The notes: a model not told the origin generated them from the sequence alone. DNA of 64,000 nucleotides from Terriglobia bacterium (GCA_020072645.1 JAIQGK010000003.1:186001-250000); one strand, 5' to 3'. Counted from the first letter of the stretch, positions 44,242-54,424 are shown. Made by a program: numbers and translations.

Positions 44242-46149
44242 TTAGTAGGATGTTTCGGTGTGCGAAACCACCTTTAAAGGCGGATTGCCCATAGCAGCGT
44301 CAATGGCCTCACAACTGTAGGAGATTGTGAAATTGCCGGCCCCGCTGCTGCTGGTGGTCAGAAAAAACTGGTCCCCAGCCTGAAGCATCAACGCTCCATT
44401 GATCATCCCTGTAGCTCCAGTATTGACGAAGAACTGTCCTGATGGGGATGTTGATGAAGAACGTACCATCACGATTCCAGTCCATTGCAAGTTGGAGCTC
44501 TGTATTTCGAAATCACTAGGCACCTGCAGGATACCGACGCCAGTGAGGCTGGTATTGAGCAGTTTCAGGCTGCTATCGGTGATAACCACCACCGCGGGCT
44601 GGGTCAATGAGCCATACGTAGCGGCAAGACTTGTTGATGCAACCTCGAAGTAATTTTTGCCAGACGCCCTACGGGCGGCGATATAGTCAAGGACCGCCTG
44701 GTTCTCATCAGCCACGATATTGGGTGTTTGAGATTGATAGACAGCCGGATCGACTGAATTTCCTGGATTGCCCCCAAACAGCGGCGACGGAGAGAGGTGG
44801 TTATCTGACAGGTCAAGGTTTGTGTAGCAACTCTGAGTTGCCGTGCTGCAGTCGGCTGTTGCTACCGGCGTTGGTGTGGGAGTTGGAATAGGAGTCGGGG
44901 TCGGGGTCGGGTTGTGATTGTCGTGCCCGTCGTGTCCGCTGCTGCCACTGCCGCTATTGCTGGTGCTTGTGACAGGAGTTGGGCTAGGAGTTGGACTAGG
45001 CGCTGGGGTGGGCGTTGGTGTTGGTGAAGCGCTGGATGTGGTGAATCTAGGAAGCGCGCCAGTCCCACGTACCCAGGCCAAAGGCGCCGTGCACGGGTTG
45101 CTGGCTGAAATGCTGCTGCCATCGGCGTTACAGAGATTATTGGCTGCCTGGACTAAAGCGGACCGCAGGCTATTCAAGCCTGTTTGCAATGAAGCTGTGC
45201 CCTGAGGGGTGTTTGCGGCGACCGGAGCCACGTTAGAGCAGGAGAGAGTGGTAGCGAGTGAGCCGTCGGCGTGGTGAACCCGGCCATCGATACTGGTTAA
45301 CGGGAACACCGTCGCGCTAGAAAGGGTGGGGACATTAAAAGTCGCGGGAATGGGGGTCGTGCTGGCGGAACCGCCAACTTCAACAGTGATTGCGCCGGGC
45401 GGCCGGATCGATGAGCCCACCACCTCAGCGCGCAACAGGTTCCGCGTGCCTTGTGCCGTAGCCAGGGAAGTAAGCATGTAAACCGGCAGCATTCCATTGG
45501 CATCGCAAGCCGGTGTGGCGCCGCCGGGAGAGAGTTGTTCGGTTTTGCCGTCCCAGCAAACGCGCGTATCCAGTGTTGTGGGATCGCCTTGCTGGTCGAC
45601 AAAATAAGGCGCGGCGATCCGGTTCGTCTTCATGTTCACGCGCACCCATTTATAGCCCAAAGAAACAGCGGCGGGAGCGGTGCTGGGTGCGGCATAGAGC
45701 GAGGCCATCATCCAGTTTGGCGTACCGGGAACTGCCGTGCATTTGGAGTCGCGAACGGTCACGCCTGAGTTGTAGTCATGGCAGAGTTGGACGTCGAAGT
45801 ACGGGCTGGCCGGGTCAGTAGGATCAACCGTCTCGCCGGCATCCGGATTCAGCACATACAGTACACCGTTGGCATTACCGGCAATATCGGTGGGAAGTTT
45901 GTCAGCAAGGCCGCTCGATGTTGTTGTGGAAAGATAACTGATCCTGTCCCGCATTTCTTCCAGGCCGGAGTGGGCTGCGTAATAGGAGCGCAGGCTGCCT
46001 CCATAGTTGGCGTCAATGCGTGTTTCAGTGGTGGAAGCCAGGACCATGCAAAGACTTATGCCAGAGAGCAGCAAGAGCGCGAACAAGGCCATCATCAGGG
46101 CCATTCCCCGTTCGTCCCGCTGCGTCAATTTGGACATAATCTTTGCCAT
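44242..46149 (-). CDS. PilX-type minor pilin, large, with Pro-Thr linker
   Basis: 635 residues. A prepilin-like N-terminus (RGMALMMALFALLLLSGISLCMVLASTTETRIDANY) fits PilX. A soluble region includes Cys-rich segments. A low-complexity linker (about residues 375-435) alternates PTPTPTP with SGSGSSGHDGHDNHN. A C-terminal beta-rich domain follows. The PilX class seeds or modulates type IV pili and carries adhesive tips; it is about 170 residues in model species, so this is three to four times longer. Last of four overlapping minor-pilin genes. Confidence 0.8.
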   Translation of the reverse strand: MAKIMSKLTQRDERGMALMMALFALLLLSGISLCMVLASTTETRIDANYGGSLRSYYAAHSGLEEMRDRISYLSTTTSSGLADKLPTDIAGNANGVLYVLNPDAGETVDPTDPASPYFDVQLCHDYNSGVTVRDSKCTAVPGTPNWMMASLYAAPSTAPAAVSLGYKWVRVNMKTNRIAAPYFVDQQGDPTTLDTRVCWDGKTEQLSPGGATPACDANGMLPVYMLTSLATAQGTRNLLRAEVVGSSIRPPGAITVEVGGSASTTPIPATFNVPTLSSATVFPLTSIDGRVHHADGSLATTLSCSNVAPVAANTPQGTASLQTGLNSLRSALVQAANNLCNADGSSISASNPCTAPLAWVRGTGALPRFTTSSASPTPTPTPAPSPTPSPTPVTSTSNSGSGSSGHDGHDNHNPTPTPTPIPTPTPTPVATADCSTATQSCYTNLDLSDNHLSPSPLFGGNPGNSVDPAVYQSQTPNIVADENQAVLDYIAARRASGKNYFEVASTSLAATYGSLTQPAVVVITDSSLKLLNTSLTGVGILQVPSDFEIQSSNLQWTGIVMVRSSSTSPSGQFFVNTGATGMINGALMLQAGDQFFLTTSSSGAGNFTISYSCEAIDAAMGNPPLKVVSHTETSY

Positions 46150-46892
46150 TAGTAATTCAACCTCGAGATTGCCGACATTGACGTGCGCACAAAATTGCCT
46201 GTTGCAGGATCGCGCTGATTAGTAAGCAGACTGAGATTGATTTTTATTGTTTTGATTGAAGCTAAATTTGCAATGCCCTGGGGCGTGGATCTGTCACTAC
46301 CGGTACTGAGATCCACTGGATTTCCGTTCTGGTCGAAATACGCAAACAGGTCTTCACCGGATTGGCCTGCCCCGGTACCAGGAGGAAATACCTGCTGCGT
46401 CTCCGTAAAGAAAAGATTCGTCGGCTGGCTGAATGAGTCCGCGTCTATTTTTGGCTGCGCGCTTCTGCGGATACATGGGCAATTGGGATCGCTGGGATCG
46501 TTTGCCACATAGGTAATATCTACGCTTTCAACAGCGCCGTCATTGTTAACATCGCCTTCCATCAGAATTTCGGTCGGCGAAACCCGTATCAGCCCATAAG
46601 CCACCAGTGAAGGATGCGCCAGAGCATTTGAGTACATACCGGGCCCGGGATATCCTGCCATGTGCAAATCGCGTACTGTCTGGCTTACAAAATCCCGTGA
46701 CTGCTGAGTCAAATCCACATTCACGGTTTCTGAAGCTGATTTTTTCTGCATCGAGTTAATCTGTTCAAATACTGCGCCGGTGACTGTAATCAGAATCGCC
46801 AGGCTGACCAGCAGTTCTATAAGGGAAAAACCTGCTATTGCGCTGCTTTTCGCGCTAGTCCTGACAATTGAACGGGGGGAGCGCGATATCAT
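46149..46892 (-). CDS. PilW-type minor pilin
   Basis: 247 residues with prepilin cleavage site and helix AGFSLIELLVSLAILITVTGAVFEQI, then soluble domain with DPSDPNCPCIRRS. It overlaps the PilX-like gene by one base and the PilV-like gene by one base, so the three are translationally coupled. Part of the priming complex of type IV pili or a type II-like secretion pseudopilus. Confidence 0.87.
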   Translation of the reverse strand: MISRSPRSIVRTSAKSSAIAGFSLIELLVSLAILITVTGAVFEQINSMQKKSASETVNVDLTQQSRDFVSQTVRDLHMAGYPGPGMYSNALAHPSLVAYGLIRVSPTEILMEGDVNNDGAVESVDITYVANDPSDPNCPCIRRSAQPKIDADSFSQPTNLFFTETQQVFPPGTGAGQSGEDLFAYFDQNGNPVDLSTGSDRSTPQGIANLASIKTIKINLSLLTNQRDPATGNFVRTSMSAISRLNY

Positions 46893-47410
46893 CAGAAGTT
46901 CCCCCTTAACTGATGAAGCGTATAAGGCAGAATGAACTGAGTTGCTCCGGCTCTGACGAGCGGTTTGGCGCTCACCGTTACCAATTGCGTAGCGGGGGTC
47001 GGGCCGCGATCAATTCGCCAGCGGACGTCATATCCAACGTTCCCGCCGCTCGAGCACGTGACATAAACCATTGAGTAATTGGCGACAGTTGGCTGCGAGA
47101 AATCGATGGTTCCCGAAAAAGCTCCGCTAGTAATCATGGCAGGACTGCCACCAGGAGCTGGCACGGCCGTCTCAATGGTGTGAGGTGTCCCTGTGCAGTC
47201 CGTGAGCGACGTTTGAGTATTTCCAGCGGCTGCTGGAATGGCCGCAATCTTTTCCATGGTGCTTTGTGCCAGAAGAATAGCCGTGGAATGCAACTTGGAT
47301 CGCCCGTCATTTGCGGTCGCCACTGCGATTACAGTTATGCCGCCCAACAGCCCTACCACCAGAACAGCCATGGCGATCATTACTTCAATAAGGCTGAATC
47401 CGCGCGACAT
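46892..47410 (-). CDS. PilV-type minor pilin
   Basis: About 172 residues from ATG 47410: MSRGFSLIEVMIAMAVLVVGLLGG is a short leader, Gly, Phe(+1) and Glu(+5) prepilin signature. AGGGG at -7 decides this start over upstream ATG 47452. Contains a Ser/Thr-rich soluble domain. Second gene of the minor-pilin unit. Confidence 0.87.
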   Translation of the reverse strand: MSRGFSLIEVMIAMAVLVVGLLGGITVIAVATANDGRSKLHSTAILLAQSTMEKIAAIPAAAGNTQTSLTDCTGTPHTIETAVPAPGGSPAMITSGAFSGTIDFSQPTVANYSMVYVTCSSGGNVGYDVRWRIDRGPTPATQLVTVSAKPLVRAGATQFILPYTLHQLRGNF

Positions 47411-47460
47411 CTTTGCCCCTTTGGCCCCATGAATTTTGCAGTCTGCATTCATATAGTGTC

Positions 47461-48087
47461 TTAGAGCCACTTACCGTTTCCGTTTCCCGATGGAATAAAT
47501 GTCCAGGTCTTGACCCGTCCTGTGGGGCTTACGGTGACGGCGGCATACATTACTTCTCCGTTGGCGCGCTGAAATTGCAGGTGCTGTATCCAACCAACGG
47601 CAGTACAAGGCGACGTAGGCGAAGTGCGTTGGCAAGGCAAACCCACGCCGTTCCATGTTAAATTGCCCGGAGCGCTCGCCTGTTCCGTTGTAACGGCGGC
47701 AAAATGCACCTGGACGGAACTCAGCGGAACCGGCACACCAAGATTGCTCACGCGAACTTGCGCGGGGAATGCCGTCACAGGATCTCCTGCACCGCAGCTT
47801 CCGTCTCCATCCAGATCTATGCAGACCTGTGCCGGCGAAATTCCGGGCGGAGATACGAGCACCTGAAATAACGTGTCTTTCTGGGTAGCGCGAATGCGCG
47901 CATCCTGGTACGCCGCTGCCAGTGCCTGGGTCGATCCATTAATTCGGGAAGCATCGATGGCGCGGGTGAGGGATGGAATGGACATGCCGCCAACGGCCAG
48001 AATGATTGTGACCACAACAACCATTTCTGTCAGCGTGAAGCCCGACTGTAAGGCGAGACTTCCCCTTGATTTGGCCATCGACTTCAT
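47461..48087 (-). CDS. GspH/FimT-type minor pilin
   Basis: About 208 residues: SGFTLTEMVVVVTIILAVGGMSIPSL prepilin site (Glu in the LTEM position), then a GspH-like soluble domain (AAAYQDARIRATQKDTLFQV, ending in GEVMYAAVTVSPTGRVK). Four cysteines suggest a disulfide-stabilised fold. First gene of the four-gene pilin operon. The start at ATG 48087 avoids a 92-residue upstream extension with no similarity. Confidence 0.85.
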   Translation of the reverse strand: MKSMAKSRGSLALQSGFTLTEMVVVVTIILAVGGMSIPSLTRAIDASRINGSTQALAAAYQDARIRATQKDTLFQVLVSPPGISPAQVCIDLDGDGSCGAGDPVTAFPAQVRVSNLGVPVPLSSVQVHFAAVTTEQASAPGNLTWNGVGLPCQRTSPTSPCTAVGWIQHLQFQRANGEVMYAAVTVSPTGRVKTWTFIPSGNGNGKWL

Positions 48088-48743
48088 GATCCCGTAACCT
48101 TCCCCTTCGCAGCCGTTACGCAAAAACTTCACTTCACATCGTTGATGGTTGATGGATCCCTCGACACATGGAAACTTCGGCAACTTTAGCGTGGCGCGCC
48201 CAAAATTGCTGTCTGGCCAGGTGACTTGTGTGAGTGAACTTTTGTACCGCAATATAGTATCCCAGTCAGGAACACTGCTTATTAAAAATCCTGGTATAGC
48301 ACTGAAAATAAAAGAATTATTTTTATTTTGGTGGAACCAGACAGATGCTTCAATTTTGCGCATTTGGACACGGGCCGAACGTCACATGGGGGCTGCGACC
48401 TAATGGCCATTGTCCTTCTGGGCAATGGCCTTGGCTGGGAGCCTAAGCGAAGAATATACGATTTTTTGCACCATTGATAGTTTTTGAAGCTTTCGCCTTC
48501 TCTTTTTAAAAGGTTTTGAATTTTATTGCGCGAATGAAGTCGGCGAGTTCCATTTTGGAACTGTTTTTCCCAAATTGGTACTGTCCCCGGCTTTTTCGGA
48601 AGCTAATGTCCAGTAGATCTGCTGAATGATCCAGTGGTGACGAAATGCCTTATGACCTGTCTACAAGACAATGCTTATGGCCGGGCAGAAATGCCTTGTT
48701 ATAATCAGCGCGACCTAATCCTCGAAATCTCCTGGGAGTATTC
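48088..48743. other. 656-nt intergenic region between pilin operon and VWFA-related gene
   Basis: It must contain the divergent promoters. Notable structure: a perfect hairpin GGCCATTG-N10-CAATGGCC at 48405-48430, and two near-identical direct repeats, TTCCATTTTGGAACTG (48548) and TTCCCAAATTGGTACTG (48567). A variant of these repeats recurs elsewhere in the window. An AT-rich patch (48296-48330) could hold the pilin promoter. No coding frame is convincing. Confidence 0.5.
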
Positions 48744-49745
48744 ATGTTTTCTCGTATCCTTAGCGCACTTAGCGCGGCTTTTCTTCTCTCTAATATCGGC
48801 GTTGCTCAGCAATCCGCCTGCAAAGCTTCCGATGTTCCGGTTGGAGTGATCAGCGTAAGCGGCAATGTTTTTCGTGGTCTGGCCGCCGAAGATTTCATTG
48901 GGCAGATACAGAAAAAGCCAGTGGCTGTAAAAGGTCTCGCCTTTGATGACGGCCCGCGCCGCGTATTGATTGTGGCAGATCTAAGCAAAAAGCTATCTGC
49001 CGATTCGCGCAAAGCCGAAGATGAAATCATCAAGACGCTGCTTGCAAATGCCGGTCCGCATGACACCTTCGCCATCATGCCTGCTCGCGGCCCTGGAGAG
49101 GACGTTAAGTTTACTGAGGACCGTTCCGCCATCAGCCAGGCATTGGGACAACCCGGAGACGGCAAGCGCGGCAAGGAACCAGGAGTGCTTGATACCGTGA
49201 TGGCTGGAATTGAATGGTTCGGAACACCGCAATCAGGCGATGCCATTGTTGTGATTGCCTCTGAACTTGAAGGCAACCGCAAGGCCAATGCAAAAATGGT
49301 GGCAAAGGCACTGCACGACAATCACATTCGCATGTTTGGTTTGGCTTTGGGGCCAGTAGAAACAAAGAACAGCGTTGCCAGTCATTTTGTAACCTCAACC
49401 ACTTCGCAGGGACTGGCCGAGGCCCAGCCGCTGGTGGGCACCGTTCTTTACAACACCGGCGATGAACATTTTTTCCCTTTGACCACGAATAGCGGCGGGC
49501 TGGTGTTAAGCGTAATGAACGCCGATCCGCGACGCACCTATAGCATGGCCGACTCTCGCCTGGCCGAGTCCGTGCGGCAAAAAGCCCGCTCGGTTTCAAA
49601 CATGATTGCTTCTTACTACCGGATGCAGGTGGAGCCTCCTGTCATCACCAAGCCCACGGATTGGGACTTGACGATCAGTGACCAAATCCAGAAGCATTCG
49701 ACGCCGATGTTTGTTCTTTATCCCCATGAATTGGGGCCATGCTAA
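48744..49745 (+). CDS. Secreted VWFA-related protein
   Basis: 333 residues: signal peptide ending GVAQQ (about residue 23), then a domain with RRVLIVADLSKKLSADSRKAEDEI, HDTFAIMPARG and GDAIVVIASELEGN. This layout of a beta strand with DxS-like loop and a later acidic loop is that of the VWFA-related family expanded in Acidobacteriota. The MIDAS is imperfect (DLSKK rather than DxSxS). Role unknown, possibly adhesion or surface sensing. Confidence 0.7.
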   Translation: MFSRILSALSAAFLLSNIGVAQQSACKASDVPVGVISVSGNVFRGLAAEDFIGQIQKKPVAVKGLAFDDGPRRVLIVADLSKKLSADSRKAEDEIIKTLLANAGPHDTFAIMPARGPGEDVKFTEDRSAISQALGQPGDGKRGKEPGVLDTVMAGIEWFGTPQSGDAIVVIASELEGNRKANAKMVAKALHDNHIRMFGLALGPVETKNSVASHFVTSTTSQGLAEAQPLVGTVLYNTGDEHFFPLTTNSGGLVLSVMNADPRRTYSMADSRLAESVRQKARSVSNMIASYYRMQVEPPVITKPTDWDLTISDQIQKHSTPMFVLYPHELGPC

Positions 49746-49783
49746 GGGATGGGCGCAAAGATTTCCGGGCGCGACAGATAAAA

Positions 49784-50413
49784 CTAGCGGTCCATCTCAT
49801 ATGCTGTCGTGAGCCACTTTTTCACTTCGGCATCAATATCTTTCACTGACGCGATCTCGATCCGGTGCGTGATGCGGTCCTTTTTCGCGAACCCTCCGGT
49901 ATCAATCAGCCGTTTTGGAACCTTGGTGTCCTTGAGCGCCAGTCCCAGATCGATGCGCGTGCGCGTGGTGGGTTTGATCTGCGCGAAAACGTGATTGCGG
50001 TAAAGAGGCACGATTGTCTTGCAAGGACAAACTTTCACGTCCTTGCCCAGGCTGCGTCCCAGCTTTAGAAGTTCGTTAAAGACCGGCCGCAGAGCTTCCT
50101 TCGTGCCCGCATACATGTTCTCTACAAATTCCTCAGCCTGTTTGAGGTAAGTCTCAGGATTCCCGTCGTCGCCCTTTCCCACGGAATGTTCAGCGATCCA
50201 CCCTGCGTAGTTCATTCCCAGGCCGTGCTCTGCCTTGAGCCATGCGCGACGTTCTTTCTCCGTCGCCGGACCGCTCTTTTGCACCAGCTTGATCCATTCT
50301 TCCAGCGTGAGGCCGGTTTTCTGCTGCAAGGCCGTGAGCGAGCTCTGGTACATGCCCAGGCTGGGGTGGACGTCATAGGTGGAAGTCGCGGGCTGTTTCC
50401 TTGTGGCGGGCAT
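49784..50413 (-). CDS. DUF4287 plus DUF5655 domain protein
   Basis: 209 residues. The N-terminal part (GMYQSSLTALQQKTGLTLEEWIKLVQKSG, WLKAEHGLGMNYAGWIAEHS) is the DUF4287 helix pair. The C-terminal part (VKVCPCKTIVPLYRNHVFAQIKPTTRTRIDLGLAL) matches the DUF5655-type domain. Found as a stand-alone soluble protein in many bacteria; function unknown. GGAG lies 10 nt before ATG 50413. Confidence 0.85.
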   Translation of the reverse strand: MPATRKQPATSTYDVHPSLGMYQSSLTALQQKTGLTLEEWIKLVQKSGPATEKERRAWLKAEHGLGMNYAGWIAEHSVGKGDDGNPETYLKQAEEFVENMYAGTKEALRPVFNELLKLGRSLGKDVKVCPCKTIVPLYRNHVFAQIKPTTRTRIDLGLALKDTKVPKRLIDTGGFAKKDRITHRIEIASVKDIDAEVKKWLTTAYEMDR

Positions 50414-50605
50414 AATCTTCTCCGGCGCAGCAGTTTACTACTGTTCGGTGATTGAAAGCCGATGACCGAATATTTTCAAAGATTTACATCGCATTACGAA
50501 ACAATTTGCGATTTTTGTGTCACCAAATGCCATCTTGCGACTCAATGCCATCTGAAGAGCTTTTCCGGAAGCCTTTCAAACCCCCGATAGCTGAGGCCCA
50601 AATCC

Positions 50606-51913
50606 GTGAAAAAGATCAGACTCCCCCTCATGATTGCCGTTGCGCTTATTGGCGCTTTTACTCTTTACTCTGAACAAAAGCATCAGTCACTTGCCGAGCA
50701 AGGCAAAAACATTTTCCGCAATGATACCTTTGGTGACCAGGACTTCTGGGGTGGCACGCTCCAGTTGCACACGGCCATTGAAGGCGCGCAGCACGGCGGC
50801 GTTGGACCGGGCGTATCTCCGGCAACAGCGCTGGCCGTTGGACTCAAAGTCGATCAGGACGCACTTCCCGCCGCGTTGGTCCAGCAGATAAAAGCGGGAA
50901 AGGTTGACCTGAATGATCCAGCAGTCACGCTGGCGTTACTGAAGTTGAATGCCGTTGTGGGCGTCACCGGATTTTTCAATCCTGACGGCACGCTGAAATC
51001 CATGGGCATACAGTGCGCGCTCTGCCACTCCACGGTGGACAACGCATTTGCACCCGGCATTGGCCATCGACTGGATGGCTGGGCCAACCGCGATTTGAAC
51101 GTCGGCGCAATTGTCGGTCTTTCTCCCAATCTCCAGCCGGTTGCCGATGTGCTAGGCGTGGACGTTGCAACCGTCAAGACCGTTCTTGCCAGTTGGGGTC
51201 CAGGCAAATTTGACGCGGAGCTGTTCATGGACGGAAAAGCGTTTCGTCCGGACGGCAAAACTGCCGCAACGCTCATTCCTCCGGCCTTCGGACTTGCCGG
51301 CGTGAACCTGCATACCTATACCGGATGGGGCTCTGTGCCTTACTGGAATGCGTTCGTCGCCAATCTTGAGATGCATGGCAAAGGCAACTTTTATGATCCA
51401 CGCCTGGACGATGCCGCGAAATTTCCAGTGGCCGCCAAGAACGGCTTTGGGCATGTAACCAATGCCGACGACCAGATCACTTCCAAGCTGGCAGCACTTC
51501 AGTTTTATCAGCTCTCTCTTCCTGCTCCGGCAGCGCCCAGGGGTAGTTTCGATCGCGCGGCAGCAGCGCGAGGCAAGGCGGTGTTCAACGGCAAAGGGCA
51601 GTGCAGCAGCTGCCATGTCCAGCCGCTGATGACCGAGCCGGGATGGAACATGCATCTGGCTTCCGATGTCTGCGTTGACGATTTTCAGGCAAGCCGTGCG
51701 CCTGACGACCGCTATCGCACCACGCCTCTCAACGGCCTGTGGACACATACCAAAGGCGGCTTCTATCACGATGGACGCTTTGCCACGTTGCTGGATGTTG
51801 TGGACCACTATGACTCCTGCAAGGGGCTGGGACTCAGCGTGGCTGAAAAGAGCGATCTTGTTGAATACCTGAAGTCCTTGCCTGATCGCGATCACGACGG
51901 AGATCGAGATTAG
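50606..51913 (+). CDS. Periplasmic di-haem cytochrome c
   Basis: 435 residues. N-terminal signal/anchor (MKKIRLPLMIAVALIGAFTLYS). First haem site CALCH (137-141), second CSSCH (333-337), with HDGRFATLLDVVDHYDS near the end. The two-domain layout and the trailing domain with FYHDGRF resemble bacterial di-haem cytochrome c peroxidases and MauG-like proteins, but the first domain is unusual in length. Starts with GTG 50606 (internal ATG eight codons later). A clean terminator follows. Confidence 0.8.
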   Translation: MKKIRLPLMIAVALIGAFTLYSEQKHQSLAEQGKNIFRNDTFGDQDFWGGTLQLHTAIEGAQHGGVGPGVSPATALAVGLKVDQDALPAALVQQIKAGKVDLNDPAVTLALLKLNAVVGVTGFFNPDGTLKSMGIQCALCHSTVDNAFAPGIGHRLDGWANRDLNVGAIVGLSPNLQPVADVLGVDVATVKTVLASWGPGKFDAELFMDGKAFRPDGKTAATLIPPAFGLAGVNLHTYTGWGSVPYWNAFVANLEMHGKGNFYDPRLDDAAKFPVAAKNGFGHVTNADDQITSKLAALQFYQLSLPAPAAPRGSFDRAAAARGKAVFNGKGQCSSCHVQPLMTEPGWNMHLASDVCVDDFQASRAPDDRYRTTPLNGLWTHTKGGFYHDGRFATLLDVVDHYDSCKGLGLSVAEKSDLVEYLKSLPDRDHDGDRD

Positions 51914-51930
51914 GGGATTGTTCGAATCGG

Positions 51931-51959
51931 GGAGCGGAGCAAATCCGCTCCTCTTTTTT
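51931..51959 (+). terminator. Rho-independent terminator after the di-haem cytochrome
   Basis: Stem GGAGCGGA (51931-51938) and TCCGCTCC (51944-51951), loop GCAAA, followed by TCTTTTTT. Confidence 0.92.
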
Positions 51960-52136
51960 CCTATTAGCGCACTTTTATTGGCGCACGCCATCCCCGCGCA
52001 GGTTGTTTTCTTGAGCAGAGAGGCGTCTGCCCGACAAATATATTGAGGTGCTGGAAGAATTTTTGAATGGCAATGACACAGCCATCTTCCTGATCCGCGT
52101 TCATCCGCGTTGATCCGCAGTAAGATGTCGTCTTAC

Positions 52137-53744
52137 TTAGACCACCACGGTTTCCTGATACTCACCGAAAACGCGGCGCAGCGTGTCAGAGATTTCGCCG
52201 ACGGTGCAGTAACTTTCAACGGCATGAATGATGTGCGGCATCAGGTTTTGATTGCCGCGGGCGGCCTCTTCAACGGAGCGTAGCGCGGACTCCCACTTCG
52301 TCTTGTCGCGACGCTGCCGCAAAGCGCGAACGCGCTCCACCTGTCGGCCTTCCAGCGCTTCATCAATGCGCAGCACCGGCACTGACTTGTCGCCTTCCGT
52401 CTGAAAACGGTTCACGCCCACCACGACATTTTCCAGCCGGTCAACGCCCTGCTGGAAATCGTATGCGGCGTTCTGTATTTCCTGCTGGATATATCCCTGT
52501 TCGATCGATCGCAGCGTTCCCCCCAACGATTCAATCTTGTCGATATAGAGCTGGGCGCGGCGCTCAATCTCACTGGTGAGCGATTCGATGTAATAAGACC
52601 CGGCCAGAGGATCAATAGTGTTGGCGACGCCTGTTTCATGCCCCACAATCTGCTGCGTGCGCAACGCGATGCGCGCAGCTTCTTCCGTCGGCAAGCCAAG
52701 AGCTTCGTCAAAGCCATTGGTGTGCAGTGACTGCGTTCCACCCAGTACAGCGGCCATCGCCTGCAAAGCGGTGCGGACAATATTGTTCTCCGGTTGCTGC
52801 GCCGTGAGCGTTGATCCTGCGGTCTGGGTATGGAAGCGCAGCATCAGCGACTTGGGATTTCTCGCCTGGAAACGGTCTTTCATGATGCGCGCCCACATGC
52901 GGCGGGCCGCGCGGAACTTGGCCACTTCTTCAAGAAAATTATTGTGCGCGTTAAAGAAGAACGAAAGGCGCGGCGCGAACTTGTCCACGTCCAGCCCGGC
53001 GTGCAGCGCCGCATCCACATAAGCGATGGCGTTGGCCAAGGTGAACGCCACTTCCTGCACGGCGGTGCAGCCCGCTTCACGCATGTGATAGCCGGAAATA
53101 GAAATGGGGTTCCACTCCGGCACGTGCTCATTGGCATAAGCAAACATGTCGGTGATGATCCGCAGGGCCTGGCGCGGCGGATATATATATGTCCCGCGCG
53201 CAATGTATTCCTTGAGGATGTCATTCTGCACGGTGCCGCTGAGCTTGCGCGTGTCCGAGCCATTGCGCCGCGCCACGGCGATATATAACGCCAGCAGAAT
53301 GGCGGCGCTGGCATTGATGGTCATGGAGGTTGAAATCTTTTCCAGATTGATGCCCGCGAAGAGGCGCTCCATGTCCTCAATGGAATCAATGGCCACGCCC
53401 ACTTTGCCGACTTCGCCGGCAGCCATGGCGTGATCTGAATCCATGCCGATCTGCGTCGGCAGGTCAAAAGCGACGGAAAGGCCGGTCGTCCCGTGAGAAA
53501 GAAGATATTTGTAGCGCTTGTTGGATTCTTCGGCGTCGCCCATGCCGGCATATTGGCGCATCGTCCAGAGGCGGCCGCGATACATGGTGGCCTGCACGCC
53601 GCGCGTAAACGGGAACTCACCGGGATAGCCCGCGTCAGCGTCGTAGTCCCAGCCTTCAAGATCGGCGGGAGTATAAAGAGGCTGGGGCGTGATGTCTTTG
53701 AGCTGCTGCTCGGCATCGCGTTCGAGTTTGGTGTCCTGAGGCAT
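52137..53744 (-). CDS. Methylmalonyl-CoA mutase, catalytic chain without B12 domain
   Basis: 535 residues. The substrate-barrel part is complete: [65 protein letters not shown] and [18 protein letters not shown]. The C-terminal cobalamin-binding domain (DxHxxG) of full-length mutases is absent, as in two-chain archaeal/acidobacterial mutases whose B12 subunit is separate. It isomerises (R)-methylmalonyl-CoA and succinyl-CoA. No mutB-type small subunit or epimerase is adjacent. Starts at ATG 53744. Confidence 0.93.
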   Translation of the reverse strand: MPQDTKLERDAEQQLKDITPQPLYTPADLEGWDYDADAGYPGEFPFTRGVQATMYRGRLWTMRQYAGMGDAEESNKRYKYLLSHGTTGLSVAFDLPTQIGMDSDHAMAAGEVGKVGVAIDSIEDMERLFAGINLEKISTSMTINASAAILLALYIAVARRNGSDTRKLSGTVQNDILKEYIARGTYIYPPRQALRIITDMFAYANEHVPEWNPISISGYHMREAGCTAVQEVAFTLANAIAYVDAALHAGLDVDKFAPRLSFFFNAHNNFLEEVAKFRAARRMWARIMKDRFQARNPKSLMLRFHTQTAGSTLTAQQPENNIVRTALQAMAAVLGGTQSLHTNGFDEALGLPTEEAARIALRTQQIVGHETGVANTIDPLAGSYYIESLTSEIERRAQLYIDKIESLGGTLRSIEQGYIQQEIQNAAYDFQQGVDRLENVVVGVNRFQTEGDKSVPVLRIDEALEGRQVERVRALRQRRDKTKWESALRSVEEAARGNQNLMPHIIHAVESYCTVGEISDTLRRVFGEYQETVVV

Positions 53745-54007
53745 GGGCAGGCGATCTGCTGATTATGATACTCCGACCCGAGCGGCAAGAGCCTCTGGCA
53801 TTCACGAGCGCCAGAACAAATGCCGCGATCGCTGGACCGGTTAACGATGAACTTATCCCAACGCGACTTGCTACTTCGCGCCCGAGTCGCAATGTAAGGT
53901 GCGCCGATTTGCGCCAACGTGGGGAAATGGAGGCCGAATAGTGGCAAAACCCGAATCGGCAGGTTTTGGACAGAAATCTAGCTAAACACTTTCAAGATCG
54001 GCAGAAG
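53745..54007. other. Intergenic region upstream of the mutase
   Basis: 263 nt that should hold the mutase promoter and the 3' end of the convergent small membrane-protein gene. No gene and no strong hairpin seen. Confidence 0.4.
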
Positions 54008-54325
54008 CTATTTTCGTTTGAGAGTGCGGCTGGCCTTGATGAAAGAGTGCACTGTAAAGTACAAGCAGACGACGGTAAATATCGCTTCAATCGTGGCGCG
54101 CTGGTGGTCGGCAAAGTGGTCTTTGTGGTATTGGCGCACCAAGGATGAGGCGCCAAGTACGGTGAAAAGGACAAACATGAGCCCGGTGGTCTGGAGCCAG
54201 AAAGCGTAGAAGGTCCGGCTTACGGACGTGACAAACGATTTTCCGCCGGCAAAGACCGCATTGAGCAGGCGGTCTTTCTTTACAACGGTTTGCAAAGCGT
54301 TTTTTACCGCGGAAATTTGTGCCAT
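54008..54325 (-). CDS. Small membrane protein, unknown
   Basis: 105 residues from ATG 54325: a basic N-terminus (MAQISAVKNALQTVVKK), two hydrophobic segments (TFYAFWLQTTGLMFVLFTVLGASSLV; ATIEAIFTVVCLYFTVHSFI) and a basic end (RTLKRK). Divergent from the 54425 gene across 99 nt. No family recognised. Confidence 0.6.
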   Translation of the reverse strand: MAQISAVKNALQTVVKKDRLLNAVFAGGKSFVTSVSRTFYAFWLQTTGLMFVLFTVLGASSLVRQYHKDHFADHQRATIEAIFTVVCLYFTVHSFIKASRTLKRK

Positions 54326-54424
54326 TTTGGGTATTGTAGCGCGAAAATTGCCGCAATCGAGCGGAAAGAATAAAACGCAGGTAACCCGACGAGCATCTAA
54401 TTTAAGCAGTCCCAAGGAGTTTGC

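Noticed and set aside
53745-54007. Cobalamin riboswitch upstream of methylmalonyl-CoA mutase
   Set aside because: No B12-box-like sequence or large conserved stem was seen in the 263-nt gap.
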